Source: Rugosibacter aromaticivorans | GTDB taxonomy: Bacteria > Pseudomonadota > Gammaproteobacteria > Burkholderiales > Rhodocyclaceae | Length of the DNA stretch: 64,000 nt | Direction: 5' to 3' | Assembly: GCF_000934545.1 (NCBI RefSeq) | Contig: NZ_CP010554.1 | Location: forward strand, 372,001 to 436,000 | Shown here: one piece after another, positions 26,184 to 34,736 of the stretch | How the letters are laid out: the number at the start of each line of letters is the position of its first letter | How positions within the stretch are numbered: position 1 is the stretch's first letter | Position numbers and translations under genes: made by a program | The notes under the pieces: model-generated | What the model was told of the DNA's origin: nothing | Seen by the model: the letters and a program-made list of their open reading frames with translations, nothing else | Databases searched by the model: none

Positions 26184-26584
26184 ATTTTTTTATTGACAAT
26201 AATCTTCCCCCACCTCTCGCGCATGCGTTGCGAGAACTTTCAAAGCCAGAAGATCACGTTGTACTTCATTTAAAAGATCGGTTTGCTGCCGATACGCCAG
26301 ACATCGATTGGATTAATAGCTTGTCGCAAGATGGGGCATGGGTCGTTGTTACGCACGACAATCTAAACAAAGGGTTGGAGCGTGAGGCATTGCGCAGAGC
26401 AGGTTTGCTGGTTTTTTTCTTGGATAAGTCTTGGAAGGATCACAAGTTCTGGGAGAAGGCTCACAATCTTGTTAAATGGTGGCCACGCATTATCGAGCAG
26501 GCTGGTGGTATCCAAGGCGGTGCTGCGTTTAAGGTCAAATGGAATTTTAGCGGCAAGGGAATGTTTGAGCAGGTGAAGCTTTGA
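26180..26584 (+). CDS. DUF5615 PIN-like toxin (VapC45-like)
   Basis: 134 residues, GTG start at 26180 overlapping the antitoxin stop. N-terminal NFFIDNNLPPPLAHALREL places the first acidic residue of a PIN-like fold (Asp in FIDNNLPP); DTPDIDWINSL and WVVVTHDNLNK supply more acidic positions. The C-terminal half (SWKDHKFWEKAHNLVKWWPRI) is typical of the VapC45 group. Expected activity is RNA cleavage causing growth arrest, restrained by the partner upstream. Followed by tRNA-Ala on the other strand, a common neighbourhood for mobile modules. Confidence 0.78.
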   Translation: MNFFIDNNLPPPLAHALRELSKPEDHVVLHLKDRFAADTPDIDWINSLSQDGAWVVVTHDNLNKGLEREALRRAGLLVFFLDKSWKDHKFWEKAHNLVKWWPRIIEQAGGIQGGAAFKVKWNFSGKGMFEQVKL

Positions 26585-26640
26585 TACGTTGCGAGACGCC
26601 GGGCTGCAAGCGGAAATCATGCACTGCTAAAACAGGTAAA

Positions 26641-26716
26641 TGGTGGAGGTGAGCGGGATCGAACCGCTGGCCTCGACGTTGCGAACGTCGCGCTCTCCCA
26701 ACTGAGCTACACCCCC
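26641..26716 (-). tRNA. tRNA-Ala, anticodon CGC
   Basis: A complete 76-base cloverleaf with encoded CCA. The anticodon stem CGACG/CGTCG closes the loop TTCGCAA, giving anticodon CGC (reads GCG). The acceptor stem GGGGGTG/CACCTCC contains the G3-U70 pair that marks alanine tRNAs. T-loop TTCGATC and D-arm GCTC...GAGC are standard. Confidence 0.95.
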
Positions 26717-26747
26717 GATGAGCCAAGGCTAATTATAGCAGCGGCAT

Positions 26748-27752
26748 TCACTTGTTGCCCGAGCCGGTAGCGGCGCGGTGCAGGCGGTCGTTCACGGCGC
26801 GCCAGGCTTCATTATCAGGCGGCGTGGTGACCAGGATGAGATCGCAATCAGCAGCATCGAACTCGCGTAACGTGGCGTAGAGATCGTGGGCAAACTGCGA
26901 AAAGTCGGCGCTGGCGATACGGCGGATGACGTGCTGATTGGCTAACAAGGGCGGCGATAACTCGGGGGCTAAAACGGCCACACGCTGGCCTTGCTGAAGT
27001 GCTGCAGCGATTGCAGCGGGCAGCGATTCAACCGCGCACAATTGCAACGAGGTGCGCGGTGCGTAGTGCGCGGCCAGACTGCCGGAGACGCGGGGGATGT
27101 GCATTGCATTATCCGTTTGCTGTGCGGCATGGCTGTCATGCACCGGGGCATGCAAGAGCTGGCGCAGGGTATTCGCGCTGATGGCACCGGGCCGCAGTAT
27201 GCGCGGGGTGGCTGATGTCATGTCGACGATCGTTGATTCAATGCCCACGGCGCATGCGCCGCCATCGAGAATCATGGCGACGCTTGTCTCTAAAGATTCG
27301 CCCAGTTCTTCCTTCACATGCGCGGCGGTGGTAGGGCTGATGCGACCGAATTTGTTGGCGGAAGGCGCTGCAATGCCGCTGCCGAATTCGCGCAGCAAGG
27401 CCAGCGCCACGGGATGGTTCGGCACGCGCACGCCGACCGTGTTTTGTCCGCCGGTGACAAGATCAGGCACGGAGGGATGCCGTTTGAGTATCAAGGTCAG
27501 CGGCCCCGGCCAGCAGGCAGCGGCAAGCGTGTGTGCGGCGGCAGGGATGTCGATAGCCCAATCGCCAAGATGCGAGGCATCCGGCAAATGGACGATCAGC
27601 GGATGGTCCGCGGGGCGGCCTTTGGCGGCGAAAATTTTTTCCAGCGCGATGGGATTGTGCGCATCCGCGCCTAATCCGTAAACGGTTTCAGTAGGGAAGG
27701 CGACTAGTTCTCCGGCGTGCAGCAGTTGCGCTGCGCGAGCGATGTCATTCAT
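26748..27752 (-). CDS. Threonylcarbamoyl-AMP synthase, long Sua5 form
   Basis: About 334 residues making threonylcarbamoyl-AMP for the tRNA t6A37 modification. The YrdC domain has VAFPTETVYGLGADAHN, KGRPADHPLIVHL, WPGPLTLIL, VGVRVPNHPVALALL and APSANKFGRISPTTAAHV. A Sua5 C-terminal domain follows the linker (SGSLAAHYAPRTSL). ATG 27752 (MNDIARAA) is chosen; a GTG at 27764 would add four residues. Near the C-terminus (RRIASADFSQF) the opposite strand carries a near match to the dispersed repeat. Minus strand, next to purD but separated by a repeat copy. Confidence 0.9.
   Translation of the reverse strand: MNDIARAAQLLHAGELVAFPTETVYGLGADAHNPIALEKIFAAKGRPADHPLIVHLPDASHLGDWAIDIPAAAHTLAAACWPGPLTLILKRHPSVPDLVTGGQNTVGVRVPNHPVALALLREFGSGIAAPSANKFGRISPTTAAHVKEELGESLETSVAMILDGGACAVGIESTIVDMTSATPRILRPGAISANTLRQLLHAPVHDSHAAQQTDNAMHIPRVSGSLAAHYAPRTSLQLCAVESLPAAIAAALQQGQRVAVLAPELSPPLLANQHVIRRIASADFSQFAHDLYATLREFDAADCDLILVTTPPDNEAWRAVNDRLHRAATGSGNK
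26900..26924 (+). repeat. Possible dispersed repeat, copy 5 (antisense in sua5)
   Basis: Plus strand reads AAAAGTCGGCGCTGGCGATA then CGGCG, differing from the core by one base in the first 18. It is antisense to sua5, unlike the other in-gene copies, and short, so chance or ancient origin is possible. Confidence 0.4.
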
Positions 27753-27790
27753 TGCGGAGGGCACGTCAGGCGGTGCAATAGCGTATTGAT

Positions 27791-27875
27791 CGCCGTCTCG
27801 CCATCCGTTACGGCGAGGAGGGCGTTTTTTGCCCGACCGCCTTGTAGCGCAGTTGTTTCATCAGCGCCGACTTTT
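27791..27875 (-). repeat. Dispersed repeat, copy 6, about 85 bp (intergenic, purD-sua5)
   Basis: On the minus strand it starts AAAAGTCGGCGCTGATGAAA and matches the copy inside rsmA (45414-45498) at 78 of 85 positions by eye count, without gaps. It lies 37 bases after the purD stop, in the same orientation as purD. Confidence 0.92.
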
Positions 27876-27912
27876 GTGTCGGCCTGCTGTGTGTTATTCC
27901 CCGTGTTGCGGT

Positions 27913-29193
27913 TCATCGCTTGATGGCGCGAAAGCCGATGTCGTGGCGGTATTGCATGCCGTCGAAATGAATCGTGGCGAGCGCGGCGTAGGCGTTTTTT
28001 TGCGCGTCTTTGACGTTTTCCCCGAGCGCGGTAACGCACAACACGCGGCCACCGGCAGTGACGACTTGATCATTTTCCATGGTGGTGCCGGCGTGAAAAA
28101 CGTGGCTGTCTGCGGCTGTCTCGGACAGGCCATGAATCGCATCGCCCTGACGCGGTGTGGCCGGGTAATTGGCCGCTGCTACCACCACGCCCAGGGCGAC
28201 ACGCCGATCCCATTCGGCTTCTACCTGATCCAGGCGGCCATCAATGGCGGCATCAATCAGGGTGATGAAGTTGCTCTTCAAGCGCATCATGATGGGTTGG
28301 GTTTCCGGGTCGCCCATGCGGCAGTTGAATTCCAGCACACGCAGGCTGCCATCGGCGCGGATCATCAGGCCGGCATAGAGAAACCCGGTATAGACAATGC
28401 CGTCGGCCGCCATGCCGTGGATGGTTGGTAATATCACTTCGCGCATCACGCGCGCATGAATTTCCGGAGTGACGACGGGCGCCGGCGAATAGGCGCCCAT
28501 GCCGCCGGTATTGGGGCCTGCATCGCCATCGAGTAGCCGTTTGTGATCTTGGCTCGTGGCCAGCGCCAACGCGTGCTTTCCATCCACCATGGCAATAAAG
28601 CTGGCTTCTTCGCCGGTGAGAAATTCTTCAATCACTACGCGAGCGCCTGCCTCGCCCAGAGCATTGCCGGACAACATGCGGTCCACTGCAGCGTGTGCCT
28701 CATCATTCGTCATGGCGACGACAACACCCTTGCCGGCGGCCAAGCCATCAGCTTTGACGACGATGGGCGCGCCTTCCTGATTAATGTAGGCGTGTGCTGC
28801 AGCGATGTCGGCGGGGGTGTCGATGAAGGTTTGGAATTTTGCCGTAGGTATGCCATGACGAATCATGAAGCGCTTGGCAAAATCTTTTGAACTTTCTAAC
28901 TGTGCGGCAGCTTGTGTCGGCCCGAAAATGCGCAATCCCTGTGCACGAAAAAAATCCACGATGCCTGCTGCCAAGGGTACTTCGGGGCCAACGATAGTGG
29001 CGTGAATTTTTTCACGCTGGGCAAATGCCGCCAGGGTTGGAATGTCCGTGAGCGGCAAATTGGTCAGCTCGGGTTCGCGTGCAGTACCGGCATTGCCGGG
29101 GGCAACGTAAATTTTTTGCAATCCCGGACTGCGCTGCAGTTGCCAGGCCATGGCGTGCTCGCGTCCGCCGGAGCCAATAACGAGTAGTTTCAT
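27913..29193 (-). CDS. purD: Phosphoribosylamine-glycine ligase
   Basis: 426-residue ATP-grasp enzyme of purine synthesis (GAR synthetase). Begins KLLVIGSGGREHAMAWQL; has VGPEVPLAAGIVDFF, SKDFAKRFM, the ATP-grasp VVKADGLAAGKGVVVA, EEFLTGEEASF, DHKRLLDGDAGPNTGGMGAYSP and EFNCRMGDPETQ. The ATG at 29193 overlaps the pagP stop (ATGA); the frame extends to 29235 but those residues are not purD-like. It shares the minus-strand run with purH, fis and dusB. Confidence 0.96.
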   Translation of the reverse strand: MKLLVIGSGGREHAMAWQLQRSPGLQKIYVAPGNAGTAREPELTNLPLTDIPTLAAFAQREKIHATIVGPEVPLAAGIVDFFRAQGLRIFGPTQAAAQLESSKDFAKRFMIRHGIPTAKFQTFIDTPADIAAAHAYINQEGAPIVVKADGLAAGKGVVVAMTNDEAHAAVDRMLSGNALGEAGARVVIEEFLTGEEASFIAMVDGKHALALATSQDHKRLLDGDAGPNTGGMGAYSPAPVVTPEIHARVMREVILPTIHGMAADGIVYTGFLYAGLMIRADGSLRVLEFNCRMGDPETQPIMMRLKSNFITLIDAAIDGRLDQVEAEWDRRVALGVVVAAANYPATPRQGDAIHGLSETAADSHVFHAGTTMENDQVVTAGGRVLCVTALGENVKDAQKNAYAALATIHFDGMQYRHDIGFRAIKR

Positions 29194-29792
29194 GGGGCAG
29201 CTTTCGATGTTGAAGAGGGATAGCCGGGGTGCCACTTCAGCCAGAAAAAGAGGATGTTGCCAAAGCCTTTGCCGCCGGGCACATAAGCCGCTTCAAGTGA
29301 GGTTTCGCGGTAGTCGATTGAACCGATGGGCAGGATGGCTGGCACGGGTGTGTAATGTCCCAGATCGCTACGCGTCGTGAAGCCTGCGGTGTAACCCAGG
29401 CCAAAACGCGCGTTTTCACTCAGGCGCCAGTAAGTTTTCCAGCCGTAACCGGCCAGCCACTCGGGCTTGTAGTGGGAATCCTGAAAACCCATGGCATACA
29501 GGCCATGCCAGTTGCTCTTTTCGTCAAATCGGCCACGACCATAGCCCAGGCCCAGCGTGTTTTCCTGGAAGTTATCAATTTTCTCCCGCGTATAGGCCCA
29601 GCGCATGTGCCAGGTATGCACCGGCAAATAAACTTCAGGTGTGCCTTCGCGTGCGGTCGTCGTGACTTCATCCACGACGCGATCCAGCCAGCTCGGCAGG
29701 GCTGTGTCAGCGGCTAGCGCGGGTAGGGCAGGTAAGGCAATAAGCAGCCCAGAGGCAATGGCAAGAGTGCGCAGAAAGAGAAAGCGGTGCAT
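29190..29792 (-). CDS. pagP: Lipid A palmitoyltransferase PagP
   Basis: 200-residue outer-membrane enzyme moving palmitate from phospholipid to lipid A, which raises resistance to cationic peptides. A signal peptide ends near LPALAADT. The mature part has the catalytic His in VHTWHMRWAY and the Asp-Ser pair in GFQDSHYKPEWLAGYGW, plus NWHGLYAMGF, GLGYTAGFTTRSD and AAYVPGGKGFGN of the eight-strand barrel. It ends with an extension rather than the usual terminal aromatic, so the final strand FFWLKWHPGY is followed by about ten polar residues. It sits between purD and purH, an unusual place for an envelope gene. Confidence 0.92.
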   Translation of the reverse strand: MHRFLFLRTLAIASGLLIALPALPALAADTALPSWLDRVVDEVTTTAREGTPEVYLPVHTWHMRWAYTREKIDNFQENTLGLGYGRGRFDEKSNWHGLYAMGFQDSHYKPEWLAGYGWKTYWRLSENARFGLGYTAGFTTRSDLGHYTPVPAILPIGSIDYRETSLEAAYVPGGKGFGNILFFWLKWHPGYPSSTSKAAP

Positions 29793-29807
29793 TTTGAGAT
29801 CTCCAGT

Positions 29808-31439
29808 TTAGTGACGGAAATGTCGCATGCCAGTGCACACCATGGCGATATTTTGCTCGTCTGCGGCAGCGATGACTTCGCTATCGCGCACTGAACCTCC
29901 AGGCTGTATCACGGCAGTAGCACCCGCTTGGGCGAGCACATCAAGGCCGTCGCGGAAGGGGAAGAATGCATCGGACGCGACGACCGAGCCGACCACCGTC
30001 AGGCCGTTGTTTTCCGCCTTGATGGCGGCGATGCGCGCAGAATCGACACGGCTCATCTGCCCTGCGCCGACACCGACGGTCATGCCGTCTTTGCAATACA
30101 CGATGGCATTCGATTTCACGTATTTGGCCACTTGCCAGGCAAACAGCAGGTCGCGCATTTCATCTGGCGTGGGGTGACGACGGCTGACGATTTTAAGATC
30201 GCTTACTGCAATGCGCGCGTCGTCCGTCGTTTGCACCAGCAAGCCGCCGCCGACGCGTTTGTAGTCGAATGTTTGCGTGGTTTTTATAACTCCCGCCGTC
30301 TCACCAGCACCAGCGTGGTGCTTGCTCTGCACTACCTTCGGGTCGCCTTCAGGAATTTTTAATACGCGCAGGTTTTGCTTGGTGGCAAAAACTGCACGTG
30401 CGGCAGGCGTGATTTCCGGTGCGATGATGACTTCGGCAAACTGACTGGCAATCGCGTGTGCGGCGCTTTCATCAATGGCCACATTAAAGGCGATGATGCC
30501 GCCGAAAGCCGATGTCGGGTCAGTCTTGAAAGCCTTGCGATAAACCTCTTCGACGCTGCCACCTACCGCCACGCCGCAGGGATTCGCATGCTTGACGATG
30601 ACGCAGGCCGTCTGCCCGGCGAAGGCCTTGACACATTCCCATGCCGCATCGGCGTCGGCGATGTTGTTGTAGGAAAGCTCTTTGCCCTGCAATTGCGCAT
30701 AACTGGCGATGCTGCCTGCGAGCGGTGTTGCTTCTTTGTAGAACGCCGCTTGCTGATGCGGATTTTCGCCGTAGCGCAGGGTTTCCACTTTGTCGAAAGC
30801 GAGTTGCAATTTATCGGCAAACAAACCCGGCTGATTTTTATCGTCCAGCGCCGTCAGCCAGTTGGCAATCGCTGCGTCATAGCGGGCGGTGTGGGTGAAG
30901 GCTTTTTTCGCCAGAGCGAAACGCGTCTGGTAGGCAATGCTGCCGGTGGCCTGAATTTCCGCCAGCACCGGTGCATAGTCAGCCGGGTCGGTAATGATGC
31001 CCACGCCGCCTGCTTCATTGCCGTGATTCTTGGCTGCCGCGCGCACCATCGCCGGACCGCCGATGTCGATATTTTCAATGGCCTCATCCAGCGTCACGTC
31101 CGGCTTGGCGACGGTCTCTTGAAAAGGGTACAGGTTCACCACGACCAGATCAATCGGCGCAATGCCGCGTGCGGCCATCGTCGTCAAATGTTCAGGCAGA
31201 TCGCGGCGGCCGAGAATGCCGCCATGCACTTTCGGATGCAGCGTCTTGACGCGACCGTCAAGCATTTCGGGAAAGCCCGTGTAGTCGGCAACATCGGTAA
31301 CGGGTAAACCCGCCTGGCGCAGCAGTTTGGCCGTGCCGCCGGTGGAGAGCAGCTTGATGCCGAGTTGCGTCAGGCCACGCGCAAAATCGACGACACCATG
31401 CTTATCGGAAACGCTCATGAGCGCTTGAGTGACTTTCAT
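29808..31439 (-). CDS. purH: Bifunctional AICAR transformylase / IMP cyclohydrolase
   Basis: 543 residues catalysing the last two steps of IMP synthesis. The cyclohydrolase domain has [48 protein letters not shown] and NLYPFQETV. The transformylase has [30 protein letters not shown], the Lys-His of [23 protein letters not shown] and [15 protein letters not shown]. Between residues about 360 and 382, after NLRVL, the protein carries [20 protein letters not shown], a dispersed repeat. E. coli PurH has 529 residues, so the excess agrees with an insertion in a loop. The conserved [13 protein letters not shown] resumes right after. Confidence 0.96.
   Translation of the reverse strand: MKVTQALMSVSDKHGVVDFARGLTQLGIKLLSTGGTAKLLRQAGLPVTDVADYTGFPEMLDGRVKTLHPKVHGGILGRRDLPEHLTTMAARGIAPIDLVVVNLYPFQETVAKPDVTLDEAIENIDIGGPAMVRAAAKNHGNEAGGVGIITDPADYAPVLAEIQATGSIAYQTRFALAKKAFTHTARYDAAIANWLTALDDKNQPGLFADKLQLAFDKVETLRYGENPHQQAAFYKEATPLAGSIASYAQLQGKELSYNNIADADAAWECVKAFAGQTACVIVKHANPCGVAVGGSVEEVYRKAFKTDPTSAFGGIIAFNVAIDESAAHAIASQFAEVIIAPEITPAARAVFATKQNLRVLKIPEGDPKVVQSKHHAGAGETAGVIKTTQTFDYKRVGGGLLVQTTDDARIAVSDLKIVSRRHPTPDEMRDLLFAWQVAKYVKSNAIVYCKDGMTVGVGAGQMSRVDSARIAAIKAENNGLTVVGSVVASDAFFPFRDGLDVLAQAGATAVIQPGGSVRDSEVIAAADEQNIAMVCTGMRHFRH
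30294..30360 (-). repeat. Dispersed [14 protein letters not shown] repeat, copy 7 (in purH)
   Basis: Minus strand holds GGCGACCCGAAGGTAGTGCA, identical over these 20 bases to the copy in darP, followed by GAGCAAGCACCACGCTGGTG and GAGACGGCG. Read in the same frame as in darP. Confidence 0.9.
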
Positions 31440-31457
31440 TGAAACCTCAAAGATGAA

Positions 31458-31688
31458 TTACAAAAGATGATGGTCTTGCAGCATGCGACGCAGCGTGCCA
31501 CGACTGATGCCGAGAATTTCTGCGGCAACAGTTTGTTTGCCTTCGGCTTGTTCCATGACGACTTCAAGTAGCGGCAGCTCCATGGTTTTGAGCAGCATGT
31601 CGTAGAGGGCGTGGGGCGTTTGTCCGTCCAGATCGCGGAAATAACGTCTGAGATTACGGCGTACGCAGTCAGCGATTTCGCTACTCAT
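31458..31688 (-). CDS. fis: Nucleoid protein Fis
   Basis: 76-residue Fis-family DNA-bending regulator. The C-terminal helix-turn-helix is clear (EGKQTVAAEILGISRGTLRRML), preceded by the dimer helices (LYDMLLKTMELPLLEVVMEQAE). Shorter than enterobacterial Fis (98), lacking the long N-terminal beta-hairpin, as is usual outside enterics. Its ATG overlaps the dusB stop by ATGA. The dusB-fis pair is conserved in proteobacteria; purH follows after 18 bases. Confidence 0.93.
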   Translation of the reverse strand: MSSEIADCVRRNLRRYFRDLDGQTPHALYDMLLKTMELPLLEVVMEQAEGKQTVAAEILGISRGTLRRMLQDHHLL

Positions 31689-32695
31689 GCGGCCTGTGCC
31701 TCGTCAAATAACAAGCGGTCGTTGGCTGCCGCCTGCGCATAAAAAAATTCATCCGTTGCCACTAGTTGTGCCACCGGGTTTTGTATCTGGTTCATGGCGT
31801 GACGAAAGTGTGCCGCGCTGGCAATGCCTTTGGTGTACCAGCTGATATGTTTGCGTGCAATTTTGACGCCGGTTTCTTCGCCGTAAAACTCATACAGGTC
31901 GGCCAGGTGATGGCGCAGCACGGTATGAATTTCAGCCACACGGGGGGGTGGCAAAATCTGGCCAGTATTTAGGTAATGGGCGATTTCGCGAAAGATCCAG
32001 GGCCGTCCCTGTGCGGCGCGGCCTATCATCACGCCATCGGCGCCGGTGGTGTCGAGCACAAATTTTGCCTTTTGCGGCGTCGTGATATCGCCATTGGCAA
32101 TCACCGGAATGCGCACGAGTGATTTGACCAGCGCAATGGTGTCGTATTCCGCCTCACCCATATATTGGTCGGCGCGTGTGCGACCATGAATGGCGACTGC
32201 ACGGATGCCGGATGCTTCGGCGATGCGGGCAATGGTCGGGGCATTTTTGTTTTCGCTATTCCAGCCCGTGCGAAATTTCAGCGTGACCGGCGTATTGGGT
32301 ACGGCAGCGACCACGGCTTCGAGAATTTTTGCCACCAAAGGTTCTTGCTGCATGAGGGCTGAGCCTGCCATGACATTGCAAACTTTTTTAGCCGGGCAGC
32401 CCATGTTGATGTCGATGATTTGCGCGCCGTGATCCACATTGTATTTGGCCGCTTCTGCCATCATTTTTGGGTCGGCACCGGCAATCTGCACGGAGATCGG
32501 GCTGACTTCGCCGGTGTGGTTAGCACGGCGCAGCGTTTTTGCACTGCCGTAGAGCAATGAGTTGGACGTGACCATTTCTGACACTGCAAAACCAGCACCC
32601 AGTTGTTTGCACAGTTGACGAAAAGGACGATCGGTCACTCCGGCCATGGGCGCGACAAATAGATTGTTGCTCAAGTGAAAACCGAGAAAATCCAT
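31685..32695 (-). CDS. dusB: tRNA-dihydrouridine synthase B
   Basis: 336-residue FMN enzyme reducing uridines in the tRNA D-loop. Motifs: VAPMAGVTDRPFRQLC at the N-terminus, SVQIAGADPKMMAEAA, INMGCPAKKVC with the catalytic Cys, VTLKFRTGWN, AVAIHGRTRADQY, VIANGDITTPQKA, GVMIGRAAQGRPWIF and HISWYTKG. Length fits DusB (321 in E. coli). First gene of the dusB-fis-purH run; its promoter must lie in 32696-32848, between it and the arsenic genes. Confidence 0.95.
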   Translation of the reverse strand: MDFLGFHLSNNLFVAPMAGVTDRPFRQLCKQLGAGFAVSEMVTSNSLLYGSAKTLRRANHTGEVSPISVQIAGADPKMMAEAAKYNVDHGAQIIDINMGCPAKKVCNVMAGSALMQQEPLVAKILEAVVAAVPNTPVTLKFRTGWNSENKNAPTIARIAEASGIRAVAIHGRTRADQYMGEAEYDTIALVKSLVRIPVIANGDITTPQKAKFVLDTTGADGVMIGRAAQGRPWIFREIAHYLNTGQILPPPRVAEIHTVLRHHLADLYEFYGEETGVKIARKHISWYTKGIASAAHFRHAMNQIQNPVAQLVATDEFFYAQAAANDRLLFDEAQAA

Positions 32696-32848
32696 GGCGG
32701 GGGAAAAGGCAGAAGTGGGGCGCGGATTCTAACGTAAAGCGGTCAAAATTTGTACAGTGACGCAAAAATGATGCGACAGGCTTTGCCATTGCCGTCGTGG
32801 TAGATATAATAAAGCTAAGCGCTTTTTCGGTGTGTCTTGCGGCACTGC

Positions 32849-33919
32849 CTATGTGACATTTTCGTACCAACCCTTTGTGCCGTTTACCACGCGCACCACA
32901 AGCAGCATTACCGGCACCTCGACAAGCACACCGACCACGGTTGCCAATGCGGCGCCTGAGTGCAGCCCGAACAGGCTAATGGCTGCGGCTACGGCCAGCT
33001 CAAAGAAGTTACTTGCCCCGATCAGTGCCGATGGGCATGCGATGCTGTGTTTCTCGCCTGCGCGCCGATTAAGCCAGTATGCCAGGGATGAAGTGAAGAA
33101 CACTTGAATCAGAATAGGCACGACCAGCATGGCTATGACAAGGGGTTGCTTCAGAATGGCTTCGCCTTGGAAGGCGAATAGCAGCACCAGGGTTAACAAC
33201 AGCGCACTGATCGACCATGGCCCTATTCTGGCCATTGTCGCGTCGAACGTGGCTTGCCCTTTCCCGAGAAGGTGTTTGCGCCAGAGTTGCGCGAGAACAA
33301 CGGGCACAATGATGTAAAGCATCACCGAAGTCAGCAGCGTATCCCACGGCACAGTGATCGAGGACATATCGAGCAGCAGCCCGACAATGGGTGCGAAGGC
33401 AAAGATCATGATGACATCGTTCAATGCCACCTGCGACAGAGTGAAATACGGGTCGCCATTGCTCAGCTTGCTCCAGACGAACACCATCGCCGTGCAGGGT
33501 GCAGTCGCCAGTAGTATCAGGCCGGCGATGTAGCTATCCTGTTGTTCCGCTGGCAGGAAGGGCGCGAAGACATGCCGGATGAACAGCCAGCCGAGCAGTG
33601 CCATTGAGAAGGGCTTGACGGCCCAATTCACGAACAGCGTGACACCTATGCCGCGCCAATGGGCCTTGACCTGGTGCAGTGCGCCGAAGTCGATCCGGAT
33701 CAGCATCGGGACGATCATCACCCATATCAGCAAGCCCACCGGCACATTGACCTGGGCGAGCTCTATCTGGCCGATGGCCCGGAATACGTCCGGCAGCCCT
33801 TGGCCGAGCGCAATGCCGGTGACAATGCACAAGGCAACCCATAGCGTCAGGTAACGTTCGAACACGCGCATGGGCGTTTTGCCTGCCTTTTTGGCGATGA
33901 TTTCGCATTGCGCACGCAC
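32849..33919 (-). CDS. acr3: Arsenite efflux permease, ACR3 family
   Basis: 356-residue ten-helix arsenite exporter. Signature FERYLTLWVALCIVTGIALGQ, PVGLLIWVMIVPML, the conserved Cys in ATAPCTAMVFVWSKLSNGD, VALNDVIMIFAFAPIVG, and IGASNFFELAVAAAISLFG. The start GTG at 33919 is kept because related ACR3 proteins begin with a similar AQCE-containing leader; ATG 33871 is the alternative. It lies two bases after arsC. Together with ArsC and ArsR it gives arsenate reduction and arsenite extrusion. Confidence 0.93.
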   Translation of the reverse strand: MRAQCEIIAKKAGKTPMRVFERYLTLWVALCIVTGIALGQGLPDVFRAIGQIELAQVNVPVGLLIWVMIVPMLIRIDFGALHQVKAHWRGIGVTLFVNWAVKPFSMALLGWLFIRHVFAPFLPAEQQDSYIAGLILLATAPCTAMVFVWSKLSNGDPYFTLSQVALNDVIMIFAFAPIVGLLLDMSSITVPWDTLLTSVMLYIIVPVVLAQLWRKHLLGKGQATFDATMARIGPWSISALLLTLVLLFAFQGEAILKQPLVIAMLVVPILIQVFFTSSLAYWLNRRAGEKHSIACPSALIGASNFFELAVAAAISLFGLHSGAALATVVGVLVEVPVMLLVVRVVNGTKGWYENVT

Positions 33920-33921
33920 GC

Positions 33922-34428
33922 TCAGTCCGCCACGTCGGTCTTGCCAATGTGCGCCAGCTCACGCTGGATGGCCGTCTGATCAAGCATCTTCAGCGGCAAA
34001 TTCACGAACAGCTGCACGCGGTTCATGATGTGCCGGAATGTCGTGTCGAAGGCACGGCGCTTCACCTCGTCGCTGCCTTCCACGGCGGCCGGGTCTTCAA
34101 ATCTCCAGTGCGCCGAAATCGGTTGTCCGGGCCACACCGGACATACTTCGCCAGCAGCGTTGTCGCAAACCGTGATGACAAAATCCATCTTCGGCGCACC
34201 GGGCTGAGCGTACTCGTCCCAGCTTTTGCTGCGCAGATTTTCGATTGGATAGTTGACTGACTGCACTTTCTCGATAGCGAACGGATTGACCGTGCCGGTC
34301 GGGTGACTGCCGGCACTATAGGCGCGGAAACGTCCTTTGCCCATCGTGCTCAAGAGGGCTTCGGCCATGATGCTGCGGGCCGAATTTCCGGTACACAGCA
34401 CGAGCACGTTGTAAGTTCTTTCTGTCAT
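33922..34428 (-). CDS. arsC: Arsenate reductase, low-molecular-weight phosphatase type
   Basis: 168-residue arsenate reductase. The phosphatase-like P-loop is VLCTGNSARSIMAEALL (catalytic Cys near residue 12), with WDEYAQPGAPKMDFVITVCDNAAGEVCPVWPG and the substrate-proximal HWRFEDPAA. This is the thioredoxin- or glutaredoxin-coupled class that shares ancestry with tyrosine phosphatases. It overlaps the truncated arsH start/stop by ATGA. C-terminal NLPLKMLDQTAIQRELAHIG is ordinary for proteobacterial forms. Confidence 0.94.
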   Translation of the reverse strand: MTERTYNVLVLCTGNSARSIMAEALLSTMGKGRFRAYSAGSHPTGTVNPFAIEKVQSVNYPIENLRSKSWDEYAQPGAPKMDFVITVCDNAAGEVCPVWPGQPISAHWRFEDPAAVEGSDEVKRRAFDTTFRHIMNRVQLFVNLPLKMLDQTAIQRELAHIGKTDVAD

Positions 34429-34736
34429 GGTGAGGGCTTTCGGTTGGTGGATGGAGCGATAGCGATTGAGGAAAGATCGGTGGTCGTGTCGATGACATGG
34501 ATCGCCGGATGATTGTCATCCACTACCTGATCAGGAAAAGGCAGATCAGCCGGGTCAAATATGCGCGTTTGTGCACCAAAGAATTGCAGCAGTCGGGCGG
34601 CTTCCTCGACAACCAGCCGCGAATAGGATCGCGGTCGTAGTGACCCATAGAGCAAAAGGATGCGGATGGGCGGCGTATCTGCTGCCAGGCCAAGCGCCGG
34701 TAAGAAATCAGGGGCAGGTAATGCGCGAATTCTCAT
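34425..34736 (-). pseudogene. arsH: Truncated arsH (NADPH-dependent FMN reductase)
   Basis: Only about the first 80 residues match ArsH: a leader, then ILLLYGSLRPRSYSRLVVEEAARLLQFFG and the FMN-binding start TRIFDPADLPFPDQ. The normal protein has roughly 230-240 residues; here the frame passes into unrelated sequence (IDTTTDLSSIAIAPSTNRKP) and stops at 34425, where arsC begins. The central and C-terminal parts of the flavin fold and the NADPH site are gone, so organoarsenical oxidation is unlikely. The ATGA overlaps with arsR and arsC are kept, which points to a clean in-operon deletion. Confidence 0.75.

Noticed and set aside
27829..28431. 200-codon plus-strand frame over purD
   Set aside because: Complementary to the clear purD gene; typical G/C-rich shadow frame.
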